Below, piece by piece: positions 23,360 through 32,042 of a DNA stretch of 33,082 nt. The notes beneath the pieces were generated by a model. That model was not told the origin of the DNA and did not search any database. It saw only the letters and a list, made by a program, of their open reading frames with translations. The position numbers were made by a program, and so were the translations under genes. The DNA comes from Bacillota bacterium. GTDB taxonomy: Bacteria > Bacillota > Clostridia > Clostridiales > Clostridiaceae. The stretch covers positions 1 to 33,082 of the forward strand of contig JAGFXP010000020.1 of the NCBI GenBank assembly GCA_017861315.1, read 5' to 3'. Each line of letters starts with the position of its first letter. Position 1 is the first letter of the stretch.

Positions 23360-25258
23360 ATGTACAAAGACTTGATCTATGTTCTGCCAAAAGAAAGCCA
23401 TTCAGAGGACTACTTGAAAAAATGCCTGCTGGAGCATCCTGAAATCAGATTTGTTTCTCTTGTAGGTGTGGACCTGTCGGGAAACAACACTGATGAAAAG
23501 ATCCCGGTTAAAATATTCCTGGACGACGTCCAGGGTTTCCTGAAAGGAGGCGTTCAGACAGACGGCTCATCGGTCGTGCTGCCTGGTATCGCAACAATCA
23601 ACAATGCCAAGGTCGACATGATCGTCGATGCTGACGTTGACTGGATTATCGACTACAACTATGAGAACATCGACCCTGAGACAAACAAGCCTGTTGGAAC
23701 CCTGAGGATGCCATGCTTCCTAAGACATGACGGCGATGCAGTAGACTCAAGATGCATACTCAAGAATTCGGTGGAATACCTGAAGGATACTCTCTGGGAC
23801 CTGTTCGAGAAGCACCCTGAAGCGCTGGCTTCCATCGGCGTCAAGTACGATGAGATAGACGAAATTGTTGACACCGTCGCAACCGAGCTTGAGTTCTGGG
23901 TAAAAACCCCGAACGACAAGACAGAAGTCGAAGAGCTTTCAACCTCGCAGGTTCTGCAGGAGCAGTACTGGACAAGGACCAAGGGAGCTGTGAGGACCGC
24001 GCTCGAGCAGACGCTCACAGCTATGGAAGCATACGGGCTCGAGCCCGAAATGGGACACAAGGAGGTCGGCGGAGTCAAAGCCAAGCTTGACCAGTCAGGT
24101 AACTATACACATGTCATGGAGCAGCTGGAGGTTGACTGGAAATACTCCACAAGCGTCCAGTCGGCAGACAACGAGATGCTTGCAAAGGCGATCGTGCACG
24201 AGACCTTCAGAAGGAACGGGCTCGACGTCACGTTCCTTGCAAAACCGATCGACGGAGTTGCGGGAAGCGGGGAGCACACCCATTTCAGCATTGCCCTCAA
24301 GCTGAAGAACGGCAAGAGGATAAACCTGTTCGCTCCGACGAAGAGCCACTACATGAGCATATTCGGCTACGCTTCAATAATGGGAGTCCTTAAGAACTAC
24401 GAAGTGATCAATCCGTTTGTGTCATCGACAAACGACTCGCTCAGAAGGCTCAAGCCTGGATTCGAAGCTCCGGTCTGCATTGTAACCTCGCTTGGCCACA
24501 CAGTTGACGTCCCTTCAAGAAACAGGACCATCCTGGCCGGACTGATCAGGGATGTAAACAACCCGCTTGCAACAAGGTTCGAGCTGAGAGCTCCGAACCC
24601 GCACACAAATACTTACCTGGCTGTGGCTGCGCTGTTCATGGCAATGGCAGACGGAATGAAATACGCGATAGGAAACGGCAAGACAGAGGACGAGCTTCTT
24701 GTCGAGCTTTCTAAGAAACCTGGCGCCGAAGCTGATTACCTCGAAAAAGGAAGAGCTTACAGGAGCGAGGAGGACGTGTTCGAGGACTACACTGACGACG
24801 AAAGGGCGGCGTTTTTCGGAAAGGCTCCTGCCACTGTATACGAAAACCTGAGCGCATTTGACAAGTACCCCGATAAGGCGGCCGTGCTCAAGGAAGGCGA
24901 CGTCCTGACAGACAAGCTGATCGAAAGCTTCAGGATGGCGACCATGAAGAAATGGCTGGTGGAGATCAACAACAGGATAATCAACACCTACTCCGACGAG
25001 ATCAGGAGCTATAAGATGCTCCACAAGGCTGACAAGGCGCTTGATCTAGACGTTGCAAACTGGATGAAAATAAGCGAGCTGAGACTCTACCTGATGAAGG
25101 ACACCTATTCAACAAAGAGCCTGTTCACCAGGATAAAGGACGCTACGGAAGCAGGGGACTACAACACCGTGTCGGAACTCCAGCTCGAGCTCGACGACAA
25201 GATCAAGGAACTGAGGGAAATCTACTCGGCATATACAAAAAATTTGATAGACATCTAA
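23360..25258 (+). CDS. Glutamine synthetase family protein, long (about 630-residue) form
   Basis: A 632-residue protein with all parts of a glutamine synthetase: DGSS (68-71) in the N-terminal beta-grasp region, the metal-site glutamates in TELEFWV (E176, E178), GHKEVGG (E235), GSGEHTHFS (302-310, nucleotide/metal loop), NDSLRRLKPGFEAP (358-371), RNRT and RFELRAPNPHTNTYLAV in pieces. It is far longer than type I (about 440-470) because of a C-terminal helical extension of about 190 residues (440-632), and it lacks the type III layout as I know it (about 700 residues). It probably makes glutamine, but its class and regulation are unclear. ATG 23360 follows TTAGGAGG. Preceded by amtB-glnK1 and followed by glnK2-glnA, so the organism has two glutamine synthetases side by side. 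Confidence 0.85.
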   Translation: MYKDLIYVLPKESHSEDYLKKCLLEHPEIRFVSLVGVDLSGNNTDEKIPVKIFLDDVQGFLKGGVQTDGSSVVLPGIATINNAKVDMIVDADVDWIIDYNYENIDPETNKPVGTLRMPCFLRHDGDAVDSRCILKNSVEYLKDTLWDLFEKHPEALASIGVKYDEIDEIVDTVATELEFWVKTPNDKTEVEELSTSQVLQEQYWTRTKGAVRTALEQTLTAMEAYGLEPEMGHKEVGGVKAKLDQSGNYTHVMEQLEVDWKYSTSVQSADNEMLAKAIVHETFRRNGLDVTFLAKPIDGVAGSGEHTHFSIALKLKNGKRINLFAPTKSHYMSIFGYASIMGVLKNYEVINPFVSSTNDSLRRLKPGFEAPVCIVTSLGHTVDVPSRNRTILAGLIRDVNNPLATRFELRAPNPHTNTYLAVAALFMAMADGMKYAIGNGKTEDELLVELSKKPGAEADYLEKGRAYRSEEDVFEDYTDDERAAFFGKAPATVYENLSAFDKYPDKAAVLKEGDVLTDKLIESFRMATMKKWLVEINNRIINTYSDEIRSYKMLHKADKALDLDVANWMKISELRLYLMKDTYSTKSLFTRIKDATEAGDYNTVSELQLELDDKIKELREIYSAYTKNLIDI

Positions 25259-25277
25259 AATTATTTTCCCGGGGATA

Positions 25278-25308
25278 TGGTATAATTATCTGAATAAGCG
25301 GATAATTA
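25278..25308 (+). promoter_or_regulatory. Promoter of glnK2-glnA-ANTAR with an inverted repeat over -10/+1
   Basis: Extended -10 element TGGTATAAT (25278-25286) without a clear -35 box; start near 25293. TAATTATC (25283-25290) and GATAATTA (25301-25308) are perfect 8-bp inverted repeats separated by 10 bases and centred near +3, a position suited to a repressor. The sequence is unlike the amtB-type promoter block and no hexaloop hairpin is present here, so this operon seems to be controlled differently. Confidence 0.6.
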
Positions 25309-25320
25309 GGGGGAATATCG

Positions 25321-25695
25321 ATGAGCGACAAGATTAAAAAAATTGATATTATTATTTCTCCGGGGAAATTTGAGGATCTGCGCGAATCTCTGCATGAAAT
25401 CGGGATTACCGGCATGACGGTTTCAAAAGTATTGGGCTGCGGTATGCAGAAGGGGCGCATGGAATACTACAGGGGCAATACCGTTCACACCAACCTGCTG
25501 CATAAGCTGAAGGTTGTGATCGTGGTCTGCGAAACAGATATGGACGCTGTTATCCGGACTGCCAGGAAAGTGCTCTGCACCGGGGAAGCGGGTGACGGGA
25601 AGATATTCGTATACGATGTTGCCAATGTCATAAGGATAAGCAACGGTGCAGAGGGTATAGACGCTCTCAGGTATAAAAACAGAATTTGTGTTTAG
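25321..25695 (+). CDS. PII nitrogen signalling protein (second copy)
   Basis: A 124-residue PII protein closely similar to GlnK at 22798 (shared GITGMTVSKVLGCGMQKG, GDGKIFVYDV and RISNGAEGIDALRY). The T loop reads YRGNTVHTNLLHKL, with V55 at the E. coli Y51 position, so again no uridylylation site, and the loop differs from copy 1 (TVHT versus EVEI), which may mean a different partner. It lies 15 bases before glnA with no amtB, so glutamine synthetase or the regulator is a more likely target than a channel. ATG follows TTAGGGGGAATATCG. Confidence 0.93.
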   Translation: MSDKIKKIDIIISPGKFEDLRESLHEIGITGMTVSKVLGCGMQKGRMEYYRGNTVHTNLLHKLKVVIVVCETDMDAVIRTARKVLCTGEAGDGKIFVYDVANVIRISNGAEGIDALRYKNRICV

Positions 25696-25710
25696 AGGAA
25701 GGTAGAAAAA

Positions 25711-27045
25711 ATGAACTATCAGAAGAATAAGGAAGAACTCTTAAGGAAAGTAGAGGAACTGGAAGTTGAATTCATACACCTCCAGTTTACGGATATTGTG
25801 GGCATAATGAAAGATGTCACAATAACTGTTGAACAGCTGGAGAAGGCTCTCGACAACAAGATAATGTTTGACGGCTCTTCAATCGACGGCTTTGTCAGAA
25901 TTGAAGAATCCGACATGTACCTTATCCCGGATCTGTCCACGTTTGCAGTTTTCCCTTGGACGAATTTCCACAAGGAAGCAAGGCTCATATGCGACGTGTA
26001 CAATATGGACGGGACGCCGTTTGAAGGCTGCCCAAGGAACACGCTGAAGAAAATGCTGAAGGAAGCGGAAGAAATGGGTTACAAGCTGATGGTCGGTCCT
26101 GAATGCGAGTTCTTCCTCTTCAACACTGATGAAAAGGGGAATCCGTCACTGGAAACCCACGACGATGCAGGGTATTTCGACCTGGCGCCCGTGGATCTTG
26201 GGGGAGATGCCCGGAATCAGATGATAGTGGCACTGAAGGAGATGGGGTTCAGAATTGAAGCGTCACATCATGAAGGCGCTCCCGGACAGCACGAGATAGA
26301 TTTCGAATATGATGATGCGCTTAAAACAGCGGACAATATAATGACCTTTAAAATGGTAGTCAGGATAATAGCGCAGAGGAACGGGCTCCATGCAACATTT
26401 ATGCCTAAACCTAAAATCGGGGTGAACGGCTCCGGCATGCACCTCAACATGTCCCTTGCGGATCTGGAGGGCAAGAATGTATTCAACGACCAGGAGGAGG
26501 AGCTTAAGCTTTCCGAGACGGCGTACCATTTCCTGGGCGGACTGATGAAGCACGCCAGAGCGTACACAGTCCTGACGAATCCGACAGTTAACTCATACAA
26601 AAGGCTGGTGCCGGGCTATGAGGCTCCCGTGCTGATCGCATGGTCAGCCAGCAATAGAAGCCCGCTGATCAGGATACCTGCGGAAAGAGGGGAAGCCACA
26701 AGGATAGAGCTGAGAAGCCCGGATCCGTCTGCAAACCCATATCTGGCGTTGGCGGCAACCCTGAAGGCGGGGCTTGACGGCATAGTGAACAAGATCGACC
26801 CTCCGGAGCAGGTCACCAGCAACATATATGAAATGGGTGCGGAGGAGATCGAGGAGAGAGCGATAGACAGACTTCCGATCAACCTGTATCAGGCCCTTCA
26901 GGAACTCGCCAAGAACGAGATAATCAAATCATCGCTAGGGGAACATGTCTACAGAAGGGTGGTATCAGCTGCCCAGTATGAATGGAAGGAATATTCCAAG
27001 TATGTGTCCCAGTGGGAACTCGACAGGTATCTGAGGAAATATTAA
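25711..27045 (+). CDS. glnA: Glutamine synthetase type I (alpha, non-adenylylated form)
   Basis: A 444-residue enzyme joining ammonia to glutamate with ATP. Visible: [19 protein letters not shown] in pieces with R63 (the feedback arginine of Bacillus GlnA), [44 protein letters not shown] (flap) and [15 protein letters not shown]. The E. coli adenylylation motif NLYDLPPEE is replaced by [13 protein letters not shown], so covalent control by adenylylation is not expected; this is the GSI-alpha type of Gram-positives. Ribosome binding site GAGGAAGG upstream. It lies between a PII gene and an ANTAR regulator gene, 3 bases apart from the latter. Confidence 0.96.
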   Translation: MNYQKNKEELLRKVEELEVEFIHLQFTDIVGIMKDVTITVEQLEKALDNKIMFDGSSIDGFVRIEESDMYLIPDLSTFAVFPWTNFHKEARLICDVYNMDGTPFEGCPRNTLKKMLKEAEEMGYKLMVGPECEFFLFNTDEKGNPSLETHDDAGYFDLAPVDLGGDARNQMIVALKEMGFRIEASHHEGAPGQHEIDFEYDDALKTADNIMTFKMVVRIIAQRNGLHATFMPKPKIGVNGSGMHLNMSLADLEGKNVFNDQEEELKLSETAYHFLGGLMKHARAYTVLTNPTVNSYKRLVPGYEAPVLIAWSASNRSPLIRIPAERGEATRIELRSPDPSANPYLALAATLKAGLDGIVNKIDPPEQVTSNIYEMGAEEIEERAIDRLPINLYQALQELAKNEIIKSSLGEHVYRRVVSAAQYEWKEYSKYVSQWELDRYLRKY

Positions 27046-27048
27046 AAG

Positions 27049-27618
27049 ATGAATACCTGTAAGATAGTTGTTGCTGACAGTGACAGCAAGAGCAGAGAGA
27101 TTATTTGCGGCTTCCTGAAGAAGAAGGGGTACCTGGTTCATACCGCTGCAGACAGCAGCAGTGCGCTGAGAGTCAGCAGAAGCATAATGCCCCACCTGGT
27201 CATCATGGATGTCAACCTGGTCGGCGGCAATGCTTACAAGACTGCGAGGATTATAGAGGACGATAAGATATCAAACGTAATTTTCATAACAAACAAGCTT
27301 GACAACTTTTTCTATGACTGGCTGAAAACCATGAACATATATGCATACGTAGTAAAGCCCTTGAACCTTGAGCAGCTTTTCCAGACCGTGGAATTCAGCA
27401 TAAACAACGTTAACAGACTGAACGAGCTGAAGACCAAGATCGAGCAGCTGGAAACTTCGCTTAAGAACAGAAAGAAGCTGGACAGGGCGAAGGGGATCGT
27501 GATGAAGATGCTCAATATATCCGAGGACGAGGCATACGGGTACCTGAGGAAGAAAAGCATGGATATGTGCATCTCCATTGACGTGGTAGCTGAAAAGATT
27601 ATAAAAAAATACGGATAA
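27049..27618 (+). CDS. ANTAR-domain response regulator (putative antiterminator)
   Basis: A 189-residue two-component regulator. Receiver domain 1-120: acidic pair D10/D12, phosphoacceptor D54 in LVIMDVNL, conserved lysine in YVVKPLN. A coiled helix (about 118-140, ELKTKIEQLETSLKNRKKL) leads into the ANTAR RNA-binding domain (about 135-187) with LDRAKGIVMKML, SEDEAYGYLRKKSMD and VVAEKII. Characterised members (EutV, AmiR, NasR) prevent termination by binding small hairpins with hexaloops. It starts 3 bases after the glnA stop without a strong own ribosome binding site, so it is translationally coupled to glnA. Likely targets are the amtB and long-GS leaders. No partner sensor kinase is in the window. 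Confidence 0.92.
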   Translation: MNTCKIVVADSDSKSREIICGFLKKKGYLVHTAADSSSALRVSRSIMPHLVIMDVNLVGGNAYKTARIIEDDKISNVIFITNKLDNFFYDWLKTMNIYAYVVKPLNLEQLFQTVEFSINNVNRLNELKTKIEQLETSLKNRKKLDRAKGIVMKMLNISEDEAYGYLRKKSMDMCISIDVVAEKIIKKYG

Positions 27619-27682
27619 GCCAGGCAGGAAGAGTATGGCGGAGAAGATTGTCATGAATGCAAAAAAATAAAAAAAGACAATG

Positions 27683-27720
27683 ATAGCACACATAGGAATA
27701 TTGTGCTATTATTATCTTTA
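27683..27720 (+). terminator. Intrinsic terminator after the glnK2-glnA-ANTAR operon
   Basis: Perfect 8-pair stem ATAGCACA (27683-27690) / TGTGCTAT (27702-27709), 11-base loop, followed by TATTATCTTTA. The tail is T-rich but broken. The rest of the 216-base gap to pyrG holds a weak ACCC/GGGT hairpin (27743-27762 region) and the pyrG promoter. Confidence 0.6.
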
Positions 27721-27789
27721 TTAGTGTTTTTATAAACAGATACCCCATTATATTAGAGGGTAATTATTATTATATCAAATTTATACAAG

Positions 27790-29439
<1,650 letters not shown>

Positions 29440-29453
29440 ATAAATATCATTTG

Positions 29454-29482
29454 TTGAAATATTGCAAACATTGCTGTATAAT
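29454..29482 (+). promoter_or_regulatory. Promoter of the riboswitch-lipBA transcript
   Basis: TTGAAA (29454-29459), exactly 17 bases, perfect TATAAT (29477-29482). The start near 29489 gives about 20 bases before the first aptamer. Confidence 0.8.
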
Positions 29483-29508
29483 TAAAAACAATTGAATACC
29501 AGTTGATG

Positions 29509-29683
29509 ATAGCGTGAGATATCCTCAGGATAGCCGAAGAAGCAATATAAAAATACCGATTTTTATAGAAACTATCAGGCAAAAGGATCGCTATTTGATG
29601 GAACTTTGGAGAGACCGTTTATGCGGCACCGAAGGAGAAATGCATTTTCAATGCTGAAGCTCTCAGGTAAAAATACAGAGGAA
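29509..29683 (+). promoter_or_regulatory. Tandem glycine riboswitch upstream of lipBA
   Basis: This fills most of the 319-base gap between pyrG and lipB. Aptamer 1 (29509-29594): P1 ATAGCG/CGCTAT, core GTGAGAT, AGCCGAAGAAGCAA and CTATCAGGCAAAAGGA. Aptamer 2 (about 29599-29683): core GGAGAGA (29608-29614), GCACCGAAGGAGAAAT and CTCAGGTAAAAATACAGAGG. The order of GAGA, CCGAAG and CAGGnAAAA boxes, twice in a row, is diagnostic of the cooperative glycine riboswitch. The end of aptamer 2 overlaps the 5' arm of the following terminator (29679-29721), so glycine binding should favour readthrough, an ON switch as in Bacillus gcvT. Confidence 0.93.
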
Positions 29684-29735
29684 CATAAAGGCAGCTATAA
29701 TAGCTATGCACTTATGTTCCTTTTCTTTATTTCTA
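29679..29735 (+). terminator. Riboswitch-controlled terminator before lipB
   Basis: Outer stem AGGAACATAA (29679-29688) / TTATGTTCCT (29712-29721), inner AGCTAT/ATAGCT-type pairing, followed by TTTCTTTATTTCTATTT. It is the expression platform of the glycine riboswitch. Confidence 0.85.
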
Positions 29736-29758
29736 TTTAAACTAAGGGGGATGCGAAA

Positions 29759-30451
29759 ATGGACTTGAATGTTTTGCTGCTCGGAAGGCATGAATACGGC
29801 GAGACGCTGAGGATTCAGAATGAGCTTCTTGAGAAAAGGCAGCGGGGGGAAATCGGAGACACGCTGATACTGGTTGAGCATGATCCTGTCATAACATTAG
29901 GGAAAAATGCAGAAAAATCGAACATCACAGCCTCCGAGGAATGCCTGAAGGATAACGGGATAAGCGTCCACAGCATAAACAGGGGTGGTGATGTGACATA
30001 TCACGGATACGGTCAGATCGTGGGCTACCCCATCATCAACCTCAGATTGAAAGAAATGGGCGTCAAAAAATTTGTCGATACGATCGAGGAGCTTTTCATA
30101 AGGCTGCTTGGAGAAAAGCACAGCATCGCTGCCGGGAGGGACGAACATCATACAGGCGTATGGGTCAAGGGTGATAAAATTGTTGCCATCGGCCTTGCCG
30201 TGAAAAGGCATGTCACCATGCACGGCTTCGCCTACAATGTCAGCACGAACCTTGAACACTTCAATTATATAGTGCCCTGCGGCATCAAAGACAAAGGGGT
30301 AACATCCCTTCAGAAGCTTTCGGGTAAAGAATTCCCGGATGTGGGCGCTGAATGCGAATCGATAATAAGGTATTTCTGCAGCCTTTTCTCCTATGAGAAC
30401 TGCAGAATGGTTGAACTTGAAGAGATATTAAATCAGGGGGTATCAATATGA
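29759..30451 (+). CDS. lipB: Octanoyl-[ACP]:protein N-octanoyltransferase LipB
   Basis: A 230-residue enzyme moving octanoate from acyl carrier protein to lipoyl domains (GcvH and 2-oxoacid dehydrogenase E2). Visible: [17 protein letters not shown], the signature [18 protein letters not shown] (75-92), the lysine in GDKIVAIG (K140), [14 protein letters not shown] and the acyl-thioester cysteine C174 in [17 protein letters not shown] 29759 follows CTAAGGGGGA. It overlaps lipA by 4 bases (ATGA). Placed directly behind a glycine riboswitch and its terminator. Confidence 0.95.
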   Translation: MDLNVLLLGRHEYGETLRIQNELLEKRQRGEIGDTLILVEHDPVITLGKNAEKSNITASEECLKDNGISVHSINRGGDVTYHGYGQIVGYPIINLRLKEMGVKKFVDTIEELFIRLLGEKHSIAAGRDEHHTGVWVKGDKIVAIGLAVKRHVTMHGFAYNVSTNLEHFNYIVPCGIKDKGVTSLQKLSGKEFPDVGAECESIIRYFCSLFSYENCRMVELEEILNQGVSI

Positions 30452-31302
30452 ACACACAAAGGAAACCGGATTGGCTCAAGGTGAAGCTGAGCAAAGGACA
30501 AAGCCTCAGTTACACAAAAAACATAATCGCACAGTTCTCGCTTAACACTGTATGCGACGAAGCGAACTGCCCAAACAAGATAGAATGCTTCGGCAAAAAG
30601 ACAGCAACCTTTATGATACTGGGGAGCAACTGCACCAGAAACTGCAGGTTCTGCAATGTAACCTGCGGAAGGCCTGAAACTGTAGATGCGGGTGAACCGG
30701 AAAATGTAGCCAAAGCTGTAGCTACGCTTGGCCTCAAGTACGTAGTCGTAACATCGGTAACTAGAGATGACCTTGATGACGGCGGCTCAGAACATTTCGC
30801 GCAGGTCATCGGCAAAATAAAGGAAGTGAGCCCGCAGACATCTGTTGAAGTATTGATCCCCGATTTCAAAGGGAACGTCGAGGCACTAAAGACTGTCGGA
30901 GATGCAGCCCCGGCTGTCATAAGCCACAATGTCGAAACAGTCCCGCGGCTGTACAATGAAGTCTGCCCGCAGTCCGACTACAGGACATCACTGGAGGTCA
31001 TTAAAAACATCAAGCTTCTGTATCCGTCCATAATGTCGAAGACGGGTATCATGGTGGGCCTGGGTGAAACTAAAGAGGATATGATCCAGGTGTTCAGGGA
31101 TCTCAGGGAAGTCGGATGCGAGATACTCACTATCGGCCAGTACCTGGCCCCTTCAAAGGAGCACCATGCAGTCATAGAGTATATCCATCCGGATGTTTTT
31201 GAGGAATACAAAAATATAGCATATGAAATGGGATTTACTTTTGTGAAATCCGGCCCGCTTGTGAGAAGCTCTTACCATGCTGACGAGGCATTGAAATCGT
31301 AA
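30448..31302 (+). CDS. lipA: Lipoyl synthase (radical SAM)
   Basis: A 284-residue enzyme inserting two sulfurs into octanoyl groups. Both Fe-S sites are visible: auxiliary cluster C36-x4-C41-x5-C47, and radical SAM cluster C62-x3-C66-x2-C69 (CTRNCRFC). Further family motifs: [20 protein letters not shown] in pieces, [32 protein letters not shown], and the C-terminal RSSYHADE with the serine that ligates the auxiliary cluster. Starts inside the end of lipB (4-base overlap) with AGGGGGT as ribosome binding site. Terminator follows. Confidence 0.96.
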   Translation: MNTQRKPDWLKVKLSKGQSLSYTKNIIAQFSLNTVCDEANCPNKIECFGKKTATFMILGSNCTRNCRFCNVTCGRPETVDAGEPENVAKAVATLGLKYVVVTSVTRDDLDDGGSEHFAQVIGKIKEVSPQTSVEVLIPDFKGNVEALKTVGDAAPAVISHNVETVPRLYNEVCPQSDYRTSLEVIKNIKLLYPSIMSKTGIMVGLGETKEDMIQVFRDLREVGCEILTIGQYLAPSKEHHAVIEYIHPDVFEEYKNIAYEMGFTFVKSGPLVRSSYHADEALKS

Positions 31303-31311
31303 AGAAGCGCT

Positions 31312-31349
31312 AAAATATCCCTCAGAAAAATCTTCTGAGGGATATTTTT
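31312..31349 (+). terminator. Strong intrinsic terminator after lipA
   Basis: Perfect 16-pair stem (31312-31327 with 31333-31348; core TCCCTCAGAA / TTCTGAGGGA), 5-base loop, ending in TTTTT. Confidence 0.9.
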
Positions 31350-31416
31350 GTATGCGGGCATAAAATATGGTGATAAAATGAAGTCAGGATGAATAACTGC
31401 AAAAGGAGGGGTCAAG

Positions 31417-31806
31417 ATGAACATTGATTTTGAACACCTGAAGAAAAGGTTCGGCGAGAAAGCCAGAGACTATGCAAGCGACTCGAGGAAGGCGCAGAAG
31501 CTGGTGGACGAAGCCATGAAAAAATCTTCCGGCATAGGCCCGATAGCTGAACTGGGTGGAAGCCTGAAGCTGATTTTCGGTCTGGTCAGGGATTACGGAA
31601 AGGGCAGGTACAGGGATATTCAATATGGTTCACTCATCGCAATAATAATCGGGTTGCTCTATTTCGTTGCCCCGATAGACTCGATACCTGACATCATACC
31701 CATGGCCGGATTCATCGACGATGCGGCTGTGCTTGGACTTATCATAAAGCAGGTCAAAAGCGAACTTGACAAATACAGGATTTGGCTGGACAAAAATAGG
31801 GAATAA
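31417..31806 (+). CDS. DUF1232 (YkvA-type) membrane protein
   Basis: A 129-residue protein. The C-terminal half holds the DUF1232 core: IAIIIGLLYFVAPIDSIPD (about 73-91) followed by MAGFIDDAAVLGLI, a hydrophobic segment with the signature PxDxIPD...DD. The N-terminal 60 residues are charged and helical. The family function is unknown. ATG 31417 follows AAAAGGAGG. First of an apparent three-gene unit with the DUF4177 gene (14-base gap) and the sensor kinase. Confidence 0.88.
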   Translation: MNIDFEHLKKRFGEKARDYASDSRKAQKLVDEAMKKSSGIGPIAELGGSLKLIFGLVRDYGKGRYRDIQYGSLIAIIIGLLYFVAPIDSIPDIIPMAGFIDDAAVLGLIIKQVKSELDKYRIWLDKNRE

Positions 31807-31820
31807 AAGGAGGAGATATC

Positions 31821-32021
31821 ATGACAAAGTGGGAATACAATACTGTCGCTTTCGAAACTACCGGATTCGGCGGCGGAAAGCTTAACACCGAAAGCTTCAA
31901 CGACCGGATTAACATTCTAGGGCAGCAGGGATGGGAGCTGGTGAGCTGCTTTGACACAAACATGTTCTACGGAGAGACGAAGGTGGTAGTTGCAGTCATG
32001 AAAAGGGCTGTCTCGGACTAG
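31821..32021 (+). CDS. Small DUF4177-like protein
   Basis: A 66-residue protein starting KWEYNTVAFET and containing INILGQQGWELVS, the WEY...GxxGWELV pattern of DUF4177. Function unknown. Strong ribosome binding site AAAAGGAGGAG before ATG 31821. It lies 14 bases after the DUF1232 gene and 21 bases before the sensor kinase gene. Confidence 0.82.
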   Translation: MTKWEYNTVAFETTGFGGGKLNTESFNDRINILGQQGWELVSCFDTNMFYGETKVVVAVMKRAVSD

Positions 32022-32042
32022 GACTTTACGGAGGTAATCGTT

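Noticed and set aside
27635..27670. Tiny open frame of 11 codons (ATG at 27635) with AGGAAG upstream, after the ANTAR gene
   Set aside because: Too short and lysine-rich at the end because of an A tract; nothing supports expression. It could be a leader or chance.
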